Below, one piece after another: positions 14,219 through 23,021 of a stretch of DNA of 51,621 bases. Position 1 is the first letter of the stretch; each line of letters opens with the position of its first letter. This DNA comes from UBA11524 sp964464815 (GTDB lineage: Bacteria > Bacillota > Clostridia > Christensenellales > Aristaeellaceae), in assembly GCA_964464815.1 (NCBI GenBank), contig CAYXHF010000014.1, forward strand, positions 1-51,621, written 5' to 3'. The translations under genes were made by a program, and so were the position numbers. The notes below the pieces were generated by a model. It searched no databases and had not been told where the DNA came from. It saw only the letters and a list, made by a program, of their open reading frames with translations.

Positions 14219-15749
14219 ACCGCCAATACTTTCCGTCCAGCTCGCGGTACTGAATCGCTTCGGCAACATGGGTTGTGTCAATTGTCTCCGCACCGTCCAG
14301 GTCGGCAATGGTTCTGGCCACCTTGATGACGCGCCCATAGGCACGCATGCTCATGCCCATGCGCTCCACCGCCATGTGCAGCAGATTCGTCGCCGCCTCC
14401 GTCATGGGACAGTACTTCTTGCTCTGCGCGGCGTTGAGCTGTGCATTGCAGTGGATGCCTTCCTGCGCATACCGCGCCTGCTGCAATTCGCGCACGCGCC
14501 GCACGCGCTCCCCGACCTCTGCCGAGGACTCCGACGCGCCGCCTTCGCTGATTTCCTTCACCGGCACGGCGTCCACCTCAATCTGAATATCAATTCGATC
14601 CAACAGCGGCCCGGAGATTCGATCCAGATACCGGCGAATGTCCTTGGGTGAACAGCGGCATTTTTTCGTTTTGCTCCCATAAAAGCCACAGGGGCACGGG
14701 TTCATGCTTGCCACCATCATGAAGCTTGACTGATACTGCGCCTGATTATGGATACGCGTCACATTGACCACGCCATCCTCCAGCGGCTGACGCAGCGCCT
14801 CCAGCGTATTCCGCTGGAATTCCGGCAATTCATCCAGAAACAGCACGCCATTATGCGCCAGCGACACCTCACCCGGTTTGGCATTCGTGCCGCCGCCGAT
14901 GATGCTTGCCACCGATGCGCTATGGTGCGGCGCACAGAACGGACGCTCCGCCATCAGGCCACTACCCGGCGCAAGGCGTCCTGCAATCGAATGAATTCGC
15001 GTCGTTTCCAGCGATTCGGCAAACGTCAGCGGCGGCAAAATGCCCGGCAGGCATCTGGCCAGCATCGTTTTTCCCGAACCGGGTGTACCGACCATGAGCA
15101 GATTATGTCCACCACTCGCCGCCACCTCCAATGCGCGGCGCGCGCCGGTTTGTCCCTGCACCTGCGCCATATCCACCGCACAGCGGACGCTTGCCACAAC
15201 GTCACTATAGCTTCTTTGCTCCTGCACAGGGATGATTTCGCGGCCCTTCAGGTGCTCCACGACCTGGCGCAGGTTCTTCGCCGGATGAACGCGCAGGTTT
15301 TGGATGCAGGCAATTTCCTCAGCGTTTCCCTCCGGGAGGATGATTTCCTCGATTCCGGCTTCGCTTGCGCTAATCACCATGGGCAATGCGCCACGCACAG
15401 GATGGAGCGACCCATCAAGGGACAATTCACCGAGCATCAGGACATTGGTCAAATCCATGCCTTCCATTTGGCCAGAGGCCATGAGGATACTGACGGCGAT
15501 TGGGAGATCGAAGGCAGGGCCTTCCTTCCGGAGGTCAGCGGGAGCAAGGTTAACGGTCAATTTTGCCACCGGCATGGTGAAGCCACTATTGACGATTGCG
15601 GCGCTAACGCGATCACGGCTTTCCTTGACGGAGGCATCAGGCAAGCCGATAATTTCGAGCATCGGGAGGCCCGTTGCGGAATAGACCTCGACCTTCACGG
15701 CGAATCCACTAACGCCGCTCAATCCATATCCCAAGGTGCGTGCGAGCAT
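14217..15749 (-). CDS. comM: ComM/YifB family AAA+ Mg-chelatase-like ATPase
   Basis: Cytoplasmic AAA+ ATPase whose Gram-negative homologue ComM is a helicase promoting branch migration during natural transformation. The 510-residue protein has an N-terminal Lon-like (ChlI) domain (residues about 1-180, with GLSG and DLPIAVSIL), the Walker A GTPGSGKT at 221-228, Walker B LFLDELPEF, a cysteine cluster CPCGFYGSKTKKCRC, and a C-terminal Mg-chelatase domain. The ATG at 15749 has GAGGA about nine bases upstream. The reading frame continues upstream into repeat copy B, which I do not take as coding. Function in this organism is not shown. Confidence 0.93.
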   Translation of the reverse strand: MLARTLGYGLSGVSGFAVKVEVYSATGLPMLEIIGLPDASVKESRDRVSAAIVNSGFTMPVAKLTVNLAPADLRKEGPAFDLPIAVSILMASGQMEGMDLTNVLMLGELSLDGSLHPVRGALPMVISASEAGIEEIILPEGNAEEIACIQNLRVHPAKNLRQVVEHLKGREIIPVQEQRSYSDVVASVRCAVDMAQVQGQTGARRALEVAASGGHNLLMVGTPGSGKTMLARCLPGILPPLTFAESLETTRIHSIAGRLAPGSGLMAERPFCAPHHSASVASIIGGGTNAKPGEVSLAHNGVLFLDELPEFQRNTLEALRQPLEDGVVNVTRIHNQAQYQSSFMMVASMNPCPCGFYGSKTKKCRCSPKDIRRYLDRISGPLLDRIDIQIEVDAVPVKEISEGGASESSAEVGERVRRVRELQQARYAQEGIHCNAQLNAAQSKKYCPMTEAATNLLHMAVERMGMSMRAYGRVIKVARTIADLDGAETIDTTHVAEAIQYRELDGKYWR

Positions 15750-15782
15750 ACGGTTTTCCTCTTTTCCACAGCATTCACACAA

Positions 15783-15811
15783 ATTGTACAACAATTCTCC
15801 ACAAATTACAA
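15783..15811 (-). promoter_or_regulatory. Promoter of comM
   Basis: Minus strand TTGTAA, 17 bases, TACAAT, 33 bases before the comM start. It begins only about 17 bases past the edge of repeat copy B, so the repeat abuts the promoter region. Confidence 0.65.
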
Positions 15812-16123
15812 GGGAACAAGCCTTAAACACGCGGAAATTGCAAGGAAAACGCATCAATTCCATCGCGAAATGGGTTTCGAAAGGGCCAAATAAAACGAGA
15901 CGAAGTCTCCCCTTCGCAGGTGCAGGACAGCGTCCTGCTGGGGTCTGGGGCAACGCCCCAGAAGTGCAATCAGAAGAAAGCAATCCAATCCGCGACACCG
16001 ACCCGCAAAGCACGCGCTCGCAGAGTTGCGGAGACTAACTTTCTTCCCGCATGGCAAGAAACAAGCATGGTTTGAAAGAATTGCTTGGTTTTCTCCGTTG
16101 CGGCTAGACATTGTTGGTTGCAA

Positions 16124-16560
16124 CCAGAGGGCTTTCCGGTCGCCCTCTGGACTCCTTCGGATTCCTCGTTATTGAAGCTGGATTGTTGCATAGCAAAGGT
16201 TTTGGAGATGTTTTTCTTTTCTGCTGGATTTTGCTTGCTACTACCAAGGGGCTTTCCGGTCGCCCCTTGGAACCCTTCGGATTCCTCGTTATTGAAGCTG
16301 GATTGTTGCATAGCAAAGGTTTTGGCGGTGTTTTTCTTTTCTGCTGGATTTTGCTTGCTACTACCAAGGGGCTTTCCGGTCGCNNNNNNNNNNNNNNNNN
16401 NNNNNNNNNNNNNNNNNNNNNNNNNNNNNNNNNNNNNNNNNNNNNNNNNNNNNNNNNNNNNNNNNNNNNNNNNNNNNNNNNNNCCCTTGAAACCCTTCGG
16501 ATTCCTCGTTATTGAAGCTGGATTGTCGCATAACTAAGGTTTTGGCGGTGTTTTTTCTTT
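16124..16560. repeat. 120-bp tandem repeat array with GC-rich palindromes
   Basis: Units start at 16124, 16244 and 16364, exactly 120 bases apart. A degenerate last unit follows the N gap at 16484. Each unit begins with a 27-base palindrome (CCAGAGGGC or CCAAGGGGC, loop TTTCCGGTC, then the complementary arm) followed by a 93-base spacer that is nearly identical between units. The array continues into the run of N, so its true copy number is unknown. Because 120 is divisible by three, several frames stay open through it; this is not evidence of coding. Confidence 0.92.
16384..16483. other. Scaffold gap of 100 N
   Basis: Exactly 100 ambiguous bases begin right after the arm of the third palindrome and end within the next unit. 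A round 100 is the usual placeholder for a gap of unknown length, so the real distance may be longer or shorter. Confidence 0.95.
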
Positions 16561-16589
16561 AGCAGATAGACTTTGTACGTTGCTTTCTA

Positions 16590-16629
16590 TATAAATAGGC
16601 GCTGATGAGCTGTTTGCTGCATCAGCGCC
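16590..16629 (-). terminator. Terminator of the glycosyltransferase gene
   Basis: Perfect ten-base arms GGCGCTGATG and CATCAGCGCC with a 12-base loop, followed on the minus strand by TATTTATAT. It begins eight bases after the stop codon of the large glycosyltransferase gene. Confidence 0.75.
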
Positions 16630-16636
16630 TGTGAGG

Positions 16637-19600
16637 TTAGTAGTAAATCCGTAGGAATTGTTTCATGAAGTCAAGCCAGGAGGTCGGCGTGAGGACGCCG
16701 CTGGCGTAGGGGAAGTAGGCAATGAACATCACCAGGCAAACGAACAGGAATGCCCAGAGGATGATTTTGCCGACCTTGGGATAGCGGCGGGAAAGCTCGT
16801 GGAGCATCACCGATACACTCAGCATCAGGAAGGGCGTCGTCGCAAAGTAGTGGTAGATGTACGTTCCGCGCGGCACAAGCACCCAGGGCAGGAACTGCGC
16901 AAGGGTGGCGACAATCAGAACGGGCATCGTCACAACGTTGTCGGAGGCATCCAGATGTAGCTGCGCGTCCTGTCCCGGTAGCGCGTAATAGTGGCGCTTG
17001 CCGTAGCGGTAGAGGACGTATGCAATGCCTACCAGACCAGCACACCAGACGGCCGGGTTGCCAAAGCACCAGATGGCGTAGCTGTAGCCGGGCGTGGTGA
17101 TGTAGGACGGAGAGGCATAGTACATCGGGCGCTTGTTCAAGGGCCATTCGTACCAGGGCGAATAGAAGGGATGATCCATGCCGCGACCCGGCTCGGAATG
17201 ATAGCTGAACATGCCCGTCTGCGCCTTCCAGACAGCAACCAGATAGTCCTTCAAATTGTCGTATTTTGCGTAGGCAAAGTACGGAATGTAGGACAGCAGG
17301 TAAATCACCAGCGGAATCAGCACAAAGAAGAGCAGACACCAGAGGCAAATGACCAGCAAGCGCTTCATCGTCGTCTGGTCGCGCAGGGTCAATTCCTGCT
17401 TTTGCTCCTCGGTCAGCTTCTTGTCACGGTGCAGACGCTGGGCGGACAGTGTTGCCATGCGCATGTGACGGAAGAGTGTCCAGAAGAAGACAAGCGCCAA
17501 GCCTGCGCCAGAGTAGATACCAATCCACTTGCTGGCGATGCCGCAGCCCATGAACAGACCCGATAGCGCCAGCTCCGGCAGAAGCTTTTTGAGCGGCAGA
17601 CGCACAATGTCCTTTTGGATAAAGCGAATCATGAACAGCCAGCTCAGGAGGATGAATAGCACCGGATAGGAGTCAATGGTCGCAATGCGCGTTTGGGTGA
17701 AATGCTGGCAATCCAGCGCCAGCATCGCCATGGCGGCAAAGGCGAACGTCGATTTCTTCGTCAGCTGCTTGCCCAGCAGATACATGGCGGGCAGCATCAG
17801 GATGCCCATCACCGCGCCCATGAAGCGCCAGCCGAAGGGCGTCATGCCGAACATGGCCACGCCCCAGCTCATGATGACCTTGCCAAGCGGCGGATGGCTC
17901 GTCTCGTAGGGTACGGTGCCGTTCAGATGCTCATAGGCCGTGCGGGCATGGTAGATTTCGTCAAAGTACGTGCCGTTCCACCAGCTCGGTTGGCCTTCCA
18001 GCGTGTCCTGCTCGTCCAGCAGGTTTTCGGCGCTGGAGAAGAGCGGCGATTCGCTGCGGTAGTAGTCCTGCAAAATCACCTTGGCCGGAATCGTTTCGCC
18101 AGCCGCATCACGGAAGATGACTTCGTTGAGAATCAGGCCAATCTGCTGGGACGTGATGCGGACATAGCGGCCCGACAGCTTCTGCACATTTTCCAGATAC
18201 CGCGAGGAATTGTAGATGCGCTGGCCGTTGCTTTCGTAGCTGGTGACAAGATACTTCCACTGGAAGCACTGTCCCTCGGCCATCTGCGCCCAGTATTCCT
18301 CCGACCAGTTTTCGCCGTCATCCGACACCGCGACGGAGAAGTCGGAGTAGCTGACCTGGCAGTAGTAGAGCATGGAGACATCCGCATACTGCGCACCCAG
18401 ATCAATGACAACCTGTTCGCTGCGCGTGGTGGACTTCCACGGATTCTGCGGCGCCTTGAGGGAGCCGAGATTCGTCAGCGCCACCACAGCGTAGATGGCC
18501 GTCAGGCCCAGCATCAGCACCCAATCGCGCTTTTTCCAGTGCAGGGAGCTGTCCGGACGGAATTTGAGCGGATCAGCGGGCTTTTCAGTCAGTATCTCCG
18601 TTCCCTTCGCTTTCTTCGAGGACGGAGCGGCTGCCTTGCTACTCTTCGCGGGTGCTTCCACACCCATGCAGATCTGGCGGCACGTCACCACGGACAGGAG
18701 CGCCAGCAGGACATTGCCCAGAGACATCACCTGCGCCAGGAACTTCGTGTCGTTGTTCAGATGACCCTGCGAGGCGCCCAGACGAATGCTGTTATCCAGC
18801 ACAATGCCCTCATTCAGGAAGAGGATGGCGCTCATGCCCACCAGAATGGCGAGAATGCGCTTGTCCGGCTTGTACAGATACGCCAGTCCCAGCAGGAACA
18901 ACGCCGGGAAGAGATACCGCTCGTGCATCTTGATGCCAAAGACAAACAGCAGCACAAACAGCACCGCGCCGCAAAGCGGCAGATGCTCCAGCTTGCCCGC
19001 GCGAATGAACATCGGCAGCACCAACAGGAAGGCATACGCCATTGCCACCGTACCGACCATGGTGAAGCTTGCATTAAACAGGCACAGGCCGCCGAAGATG
19101 AGCACAAATGTCGCGGAGATTGCCGTTTCGAGCATATCCCAGCTGAACTGCTTCTGGCGCAGCACCATTCCCAGCGCCGCCGCCGCACCCGCAAGTGCCA
19201 CCACGCCCAGCACCAGCAGCGTCAGGCGCGATACCGTCACCGTGAAGCCCAGACGGAAGACCATCTGGCGCGTCCAGTCCGATGGCGTGGCAATCGCACC
19301 CACCAGCGCAAAGCCCGCCACAATGCCGCACAGCACCAGCATCGCCAGCGGCCAGTGACGCTTTTCGGGGCGCTGATGCTTGACCAGATGCGCCGTCCAG
19401 AGCGCGGTCAGGAGCATCATCGTCACCGGAATCACCACCGGCGCGGCATAGACAATGGCACGCCAGTTGCAATTGAACAGATAATAGAGGTTCGCCGTGT
19501 TGACCGTGGCATAGGCGTAGGAGGACAGCGTGCTGCCATACAGCTCAAACAGCCACGTCAGGCCGCCCTGCTTGATGCTGAAGGGCACCACCACCAGCAG

Positions 19601-20989
19601 GGCCACCACCAGCGCCACACCGACGCCACGCAGCATGTCCTTCCAGCAGTTCTTGTCCTTGATAAGTGCCATCACAATGGCCGCCAGCCCTAAGAATCCC
19701 ATCATCAGCGCCTGCGGCTTGACGAGGACGGCGAGCATATACACCGGCATGACCAGCGTCCACTGACCACTGATGGCAAAATACGCCACCAGCACCAGCA
19801 GCAGGCTCAGCACACTGTCCACCTGACCCCATGCCGCGCTGTTGAGCAGCATGGCCGGATTGAAAGCCATCAGCAGGAAGAGCAGGCGTGCATGCTTCTC
19901 CTCCATCTGCTTACGGCGTGCCAGACGGTACACCAGCGCGGCCGCCACCAAATCGCACGCCATCGGAAGCAGCTTGTACACCACGGCGCTTGGCACAAAG
20001 GACAGCAGCCCCGATAGCAGGGCATTCAGGCCCATGACATACACATACGCCGGCGGATAGTCACAGAAGCTTGTCGTCTGATAGAAATTCGCCGGGCCAT
20101 GCGCCAGCATCGTGTTGCCCCAGGACAGGAAGCAGTTGATGTCCACCTGATAGCCGGTCACGTTCAGCGATACCACCAGACGCACCAGCGCCGCCACGGC
20201 CACACCGGCAATGACAAACACAGACGCCTTGCGCTTTTGTTCGCCCGTCTTTTTTATCGTTGCCTGTCCACTTTGCTTGTCCAGCATTTTCAGCACAGCG
20301 GCCGCCGCCAGCGCATACAGCGCCGCCACAACCAGCAGCCACGGCCACACAGGAGACGCAGCAGTCAGCGTGTCCTCCACCGGCGTGACAGCATTCGTTG
20401 TGCGCTTGGCCCACGGGTGCAGATACACCCCATCCGGCACAACATCGACCTTTTCCAGACAGAGATCGTCCAGACGAGCCGTGCCGATGCTTTCGCCACT
20501 GTAACCGCCCAAACGTGCATAGACCGTCACTTCGCGCTGGTCTTCACCCGTCAGGCCGTATACCTCGACATACACCCATTCATCTGCCGATTCGTAGATG
20601 CTCTCGGAGAACACATACACGTCCTTGATGGACAGGTTCGCACCACGGCCTTCGTCCAGCGTGTCCCACGCCTTGACATAGCCCGACAAGCGATAGGCCG
20701 TGTTCGGCTCGACCGCGACGGTCTGATAAAACCGCGCGTCGTTGTAATCCAGGTTCACAATTTCGGCGCATCTTTCCCCTGCATGCGCTTCTTCCGCGAC
20801 GCCATAGAGCGTCAGCCCTTCCACATTCAGGTAGGCATCCGTGCGCCAGTTCAGGGGCATGCCGTCCGCATCCAGCAATTCAAAGCTGGGATTTGCCAGC
20901 AGATTCGCCGTTTCCTCCGCCATGGCACTGGGCAGCAGCACCAGCAGCAGCAGCAGGAGCGACAGCACGCACCGCATCGTTTTCTTCAA
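16637..20989 (-). CDS. Giant double GT-C membrane glycosyltransferase with two carbohydrate-binding-like domains
   Basis: The 1450 residues read as follows. 1-24 signal peptide. About 25-190 a jelly-roll, carbohydrate-binding-like domain (NLLANPSFE). 213-235 a membrane span. About 256-775 a multi-span GT-C module with acidic VDINCF (Asp283), DYPPAYVY and NPAMLLNSAAWGQVDS. A Lys/Ser linker follows. About 850-965 is an F5/8-type (discoidin-like) domain. About 1005-1450 is a protein-mannosyltransferase-type (GT39) module with TYFDEIYHARTAYE, ETSHPPLGK and RIATIDSYP. Such enzymes use lipid-linked sugars on the outer membrane face. The start is TTG at 20989, with AGAGGTG eight bases upstream. It stands alone with its own terminator. 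Acceptor (protein or glycan) is unknown. Confidence 0.85.
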   Translation of the reverse strand: MKKTMRCVLSLLLLLLVLLPSAMAEETANLLANPSFELLDADGMPLNWRTDAYLNVEGLTLYGVAEEAHAGERCAEIVNLDYNDARFYQTVAVEPNTAYRLSGYVKAWDTLDEGRGANLSIKDVYVFSESIYESADEWVYVEVYGLTGEDQREVTVYARLGGYSGESIGTARLDDLCLEKVDVVPDGVYLHPWAKRTTNAVTPVEDTLTAASPVWPWLLVVAALYALAAAAVLKMLDKQSGQATIKKTGEQKRKASVFVIAGVAVAALVRLVVSLNVTGYQVDINCFLSWGNTMLAHGPANFYQTTSFCDYPPAYVYVMGLNALLSGLLSFVPSAVVYKLLPMACDLVAAALVYRLARRKQMEEKHARLLFLLMAFNPAMLLNSAAWGQVDSVLSLLLVLVAYFAISGQWTLVMPVYMLAVLVKPQALMMGFLGLAAIVMALIKDKNCWKDMLRGVGVALVVALLVVVPFSIKQGGLTWLFELYGSTLSSYAYATVNTANLYYLFNCNWRAIVYAAPVVIPVTMMLLTALWTAHLVKHQRPEKRHWPLAMLVLCGIVAGFALVGAIATPSDWTRQMVFRLGFTVTVSRLTLLVLGVVALAGAAAALGMVLRQKQFSWDMLETAISATFVLIFGGLCLFNASFTMVGTVAMAYAFLLVLPMFIRAGKLEHLPLCGAVLFVLLFVFGIKMHERYLFPALFLLGLAYLYKPDKRILAILVGMSAILFLNEGIVLDNSIRLGASQGHLNNDTKFLAQVMSLGNVLLALLSVVTCRQICMGVEAPAKSSKAAAPSSKKAKGTEILTEKPADPLKFRPDSSLHWKKRDWVLMLGLTAIYAVVALTNLGSLKAPQNPWKSTTRSEQVVIDLGAQYADVSMLYYCQVSYSDFSVAVSDDGENWSEEYWAQMAEGQCFQWKYLVTSYESNGQRIYNSSRYLENVQKLSGRYVRITSQQIGLILNEVIFRDAAGETIPAKVILQDYYRSESPLFSSAENLLDEQDTLEGQPSWWNGTYFDEIYHARTAYEHLNGTVPYETSHPPLGKVIMSWGVAMFGMTPFGWRFMGAVMGILMLPAMYLLGKQLTKKSTFAFAAMAMLALDCQHFTQTRIATIDSYPVLFILLSWLFMIRFIQKDIVRLPLKKLLPELALSGLFMGCGIASKWIGIYSGAGLALVFFWTLFRHMRMATLSAQRLHRDKKLTEEQKQELTLRDQTTMKRLLVICLWCLLFFVLIPLVIYLLSYIPYFAYAKYDNLKDYLVAVWKAQTGMFSYHSEPGRGMDHPFYSPWYEWPLNKRPMYYASPSYITTPGYSYAIWCFGNPAVWCAGLVGIAYVLYRYGKRHYYALPGQDAQLHLDASDNVVTMPVLIVATLAQFLPWVLVPRGTYIYHYFATTPFLMLSVSVMLHELSRRYPKVGKIILWAFLFVCLVMFIAYFPYASGVLTPTSWLDFMKQFLRIYY

Positions 20990-21119
20990 TCCGAGTCACC
21001 TCTCTATGGCATCATACAAGCATAGCACCGCGCACAAAACCATGCGCATGCTATGGTCAATGGAAAAACGTGTCCGTTTCCATGATTGTAACGGATGACA
21101 AGGCCATTTTGTTCCCCTG

Positions 21120-21467
21120 TCACTGGGCAAAAAATGCATTGGGTACATGGCACAGGCCATCCCGCGTGATTTCCACCACGTCAAAGCGCACCTGCGTCTG
21201 CATGCCATCGTGCGCCACCAGATAGCGCATGGCGGCATGCAGCATGCGGCGCTGCTTGCCCGGCGTCACGGCCAGTAAGCCCTGCCCGGCGGATGCTTTG
21301 GGGCGGTACTTGACCTCCACAAAGACCAGCATATCGCCGTCGCGGGCAATCAGGTCAATCTCGCCATCCTCCGCGCGGTATCGGCGCTCCACAATTGTCA
21401 TGCCTTTTGCCTGCAGGGCCTCCTCGGCCAGCTTTTCTCCCTGTAGCCCTGCATCATAGCGCGTCAT
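21120..21467 (-). CDS. yraN: YraN family (UPF0102) endonuclease-like protein
   Basis: The 115-residue product matches the small UPF0102 family with a restriction-endonuclease-like fold: G-E-x-L-A near the N-terminus, then DGEIDLIARDGDMLVFVEVKYR, which carries the Asp and Glu-Val-Lys residues expected of a nuclease core. Its cellular role is not established. It overlaps the end of rnhB by four bases, as in the rbgA-rnhB-yraN order known from other Firmicutes. 130 bases with no clear feature separate its stop from the next gene. Confidence 0.92.
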   Translation of the reverse strand: MTRYDAGLQGEKLAEEALQAKGMTIVERRYRAEDGEIDLIARDGDMLVFVEVKYRPKASAGQGLLAVTPGKQRRMLHAAMRYLVAHDGMQTQVRFDVVEITRDGLCHVPNAFFAQ

Positions 21468-22090
21468 TTTGCCTCCACCGGCACAAAACGGCCGATAAAC
21501 GTGCGGCGATGCGCCGGTGTCGGGCCGTATGCCTTCAAGGCCGCAATATGCTCCGGCGTGCCATAGCCCTTGTTGCGTGCAAAGCCGTATTGCGGATATT
21601 GCTTGTCCAGCGCCACCAGCTGACGATCACGCGTCACCTTGGCGACAATGCTGCTGGCCGCAATGGCGTAGGAAGTCGCATCGCCCTTGATAATCGGCAC
21701 TTCCCGGCCATTCAGGCCAATATTCTTCACCGCATCAATCAAAAAGATGTCCGCAGGCACCTGTGCCGCCGCTTCGCGCATGGCCTTCTTTGTCGCCTCC
21801 AGAATGTTCATGCGGTCAATCTCCTCCGGCGTGGCTTGGCCCACACCCACATAGAGAGCCGTGCGCATGATTTCCTCGTATGTTTCCTCGCGACGCTTTT
21901 CGGATAGCTTCTTGCTGTCATCGACCCAGAGAATCAGCGGCTCCTTGGGCATCACCACGCAGGCCGCCACGACGTTGCCGACCAGTGGACCGCGTCCAGC
22001 TTCATCCATGCCAGCGGTAACAAATGCCGCGTACTGTGCATCATAATCGGCCAGCAGCTGCACCTTCTGCGCCCGGTCAATCCTCGCCAT
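21464..22090 (-). CDS. rnhB: Ribonuclease HII
   Basis: Cleaves the RNA strand of RNA-DNA hybrids and removes single ribonucleotides from DNA. The active-site signature is GMDEAGRGPLVG with the first Asp-Glu pair, further acidic residues in WVDDSKKLSEKRREE and IDAVKN, and the GDATSYAIAASSIVAKVTRD block. The ATG at 22090 (208 residues) has GGAGG about nine bases upstream and lies inside the end of rbgA (14-base overlap). A longer frame upstream is Arg-rich read-through of rbgA and is not used. Confidence 0.95.
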   Translation of the reverse strand: MARIDRAQKVQLLADYDAQYAAFVTAGMDEAGRGPLVGNVVAACVVMPKEPLILWVDDSKKLSEKRREETYEEIMRTALYVGVGQATPEEIDRMNILEATKKAMREAAAQVPADIFLIDAVKNIGLNGREVPIIKGDATSYAIAASSIVAKVTRDRQLVALDKQYPQYGFARNKGYGTPEHIAALKAYGPTPAHRRTFIGRFVPVEAK

Positions 22091-23021
22091 GCGCGTTTTC
22101 CTCCTCGGTCTTCGGGGCATCGGGGGCTTTTTGCGCCGGCGCGGCAGCTTTTCCTGCACCCGGAATCGTCAGGCGAGGCTTCTTCACCGGCGTTTCCAGC
22201 GTCATGCGTCCCAGCTTGCCCGCACGGAATTCGTCCAGCACCACCGCGCAGCAGCGGTCATAGTCGCACACGCCGCCACGCATCAGGAAGCCACGCCCCT
22301 TGCAGACCGCCTCCAGCAGCTCTTCTCCACGCAGCGTCGCATCCGGAATGCGGAAACGCGCCATCACGGCCTCCGGCTGCACCTTGAGCATGTCCTGTAG
22401 CAGGTGAATCGTCAGCATGGCCAAATCCACCACGTCATCCTTCACAGTGCCAATGTAGCAGAGTCTGCGCGCCGCCAGCTGGTCATCCAGACGCGGCCAG
22501 AGCAGACCGGGCGTATCCAGCAAATCCAGATACGGCGTGATGCGCACCCACTGATTGGCGCGGGTGACACCCGGACGGTCGCCAGTCTTGGCAATGTTGC
22601 CACCGTGCAGCTTGTTGGTGAAGGTACTCTTGCCCACATTCGGCACGCCGACGACCATTGCCTTGACGGTCTTGCGCATGCCCTTCTGTGCCGCACGCTC
22701 CACGGCCTCCTTCGCCGCACGGTCAATGACGGCCAGTGCGTCCTTCGCCTTGCCGGTCGATGCGCTGTAGGGCGCGGCATCAATTCCCTGCGCCCGGAAG
22801 AAGTTCAGCCAGGCACTCGTTGCCGCCGGATCGGCCAGGTCGGCCTTGTTCAGCAGCAGCACGCGCTTTTTGCCCGCAAGCAGCTTGTCCAGATCGGGAT
22901 TGCGGCTCGAATACGGCAGACGCGCGTCACACAGTTCAATCACAACATCCACGCGGCTGAGCTGTTCCGCCAGCTGCCGCTTTGCTTTGGCCATATGACC
23001 AGGATACCAGTTGATGTCCAT
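22077..23021 (-). CDS. rbgA: Ribosome biogenesis GTPase RbgA (YlqF)
   Basis: Circularly permuted GTPase needed for late assembly of the 50S subunit. The motifs appear in the permuted order: G4 NKAD, then G1 GVPNVGKST, G2 region GVTR and G3 DTPG. The N-terminus (DINWYPGHMAKAKRQ) is highly typical. The C-terminus ends in an Ala/Pro/Lys-rich tail. The ATG at 23021 is preferred because AGGTG lies six bases before it; a GTG three codons upstream would overlap that site. First gene of rbgA-rnhB-yraN. Confidence 0.95.
   Translation of the reverse strand: MDINWYPGHMAKAKRQLAEQLSRVDVVIELCDARLPYSSRNPDLDKLLAGKKRVLLLNKADLADPAATSAWLNFFRAQGIDAAPYSASTGKAKDALAVIDRAAKEAVERAAQKGMRKTVKAMVVGVPNVGKSTFTNKLHGGNIAKTGDRPGVTRANQWVRITPYLDLLDTPGLLWPRLDDQLAARRLCYIGTVKDDVVDLAMLTIHLLQDMLKVQPEAVMARFRIPDATLRGEELLEAVCKGRGFLMRGGVCDYDRCCAVVLDEFRAGKLGRMTLETPVKKPRLTIPGAGKAAAPAQKAPDAPKTEEENAHGED

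Larger units (their letters stand above)
15828..16575 (-). repeat. Modular intergenic repeat, copy B (contains scaffold gap)
   Basis: Read on the minus strand this is the same element as copy A: palindromic units first, then a degenerate terminator-like hairpin, the conserved block around 15985-16050, hairpins at 15944-15962 and 15923-15937, the CGAAAcccaTTTCG-type hairpin, and the TTCCGCGTG edge near 15828-15836. It differs from A in hairpin 3, where a GAGACgaaGTCTC stem and extra T-rich sequence replace the GGGCC arms. Reading frames run through it but follow no coding pattern. Together with 16576-16636 it accounts for the 887-base gene-free gap between comM and the glycosyltransferase. Confidence 0.88.

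Noticed and set aside
15750..16013. N-terminal extension of ComM by 88 residues
   Set aside because: The extension translates repeat copy B. The ATG at 15749 has a ribosome site and a promoter just upstream, and conservation starts there.
16085..16537. Open frames through the 120-bp tandem units, giving repetitive peptides
   Set aside because: The unit length is divisible by three, so frames remain open automatically. There is no ribosome site, and the array is palindromic and interrupted by N.
16124..16560. Possible CRISPR array from the regularly spaced repeats
   Set aside because: The spacers are nearly identical to each other and 93 bases long, and no cas genes are in the window. This is a tandem repeat, not CRISPR.
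17693..19693. 666-codon plus-strand frame opposite the glycosyltransferase
   Set aside because: Antisense of a recognised multi-domain protein, with no plausible start site or membrane or domain pattern.
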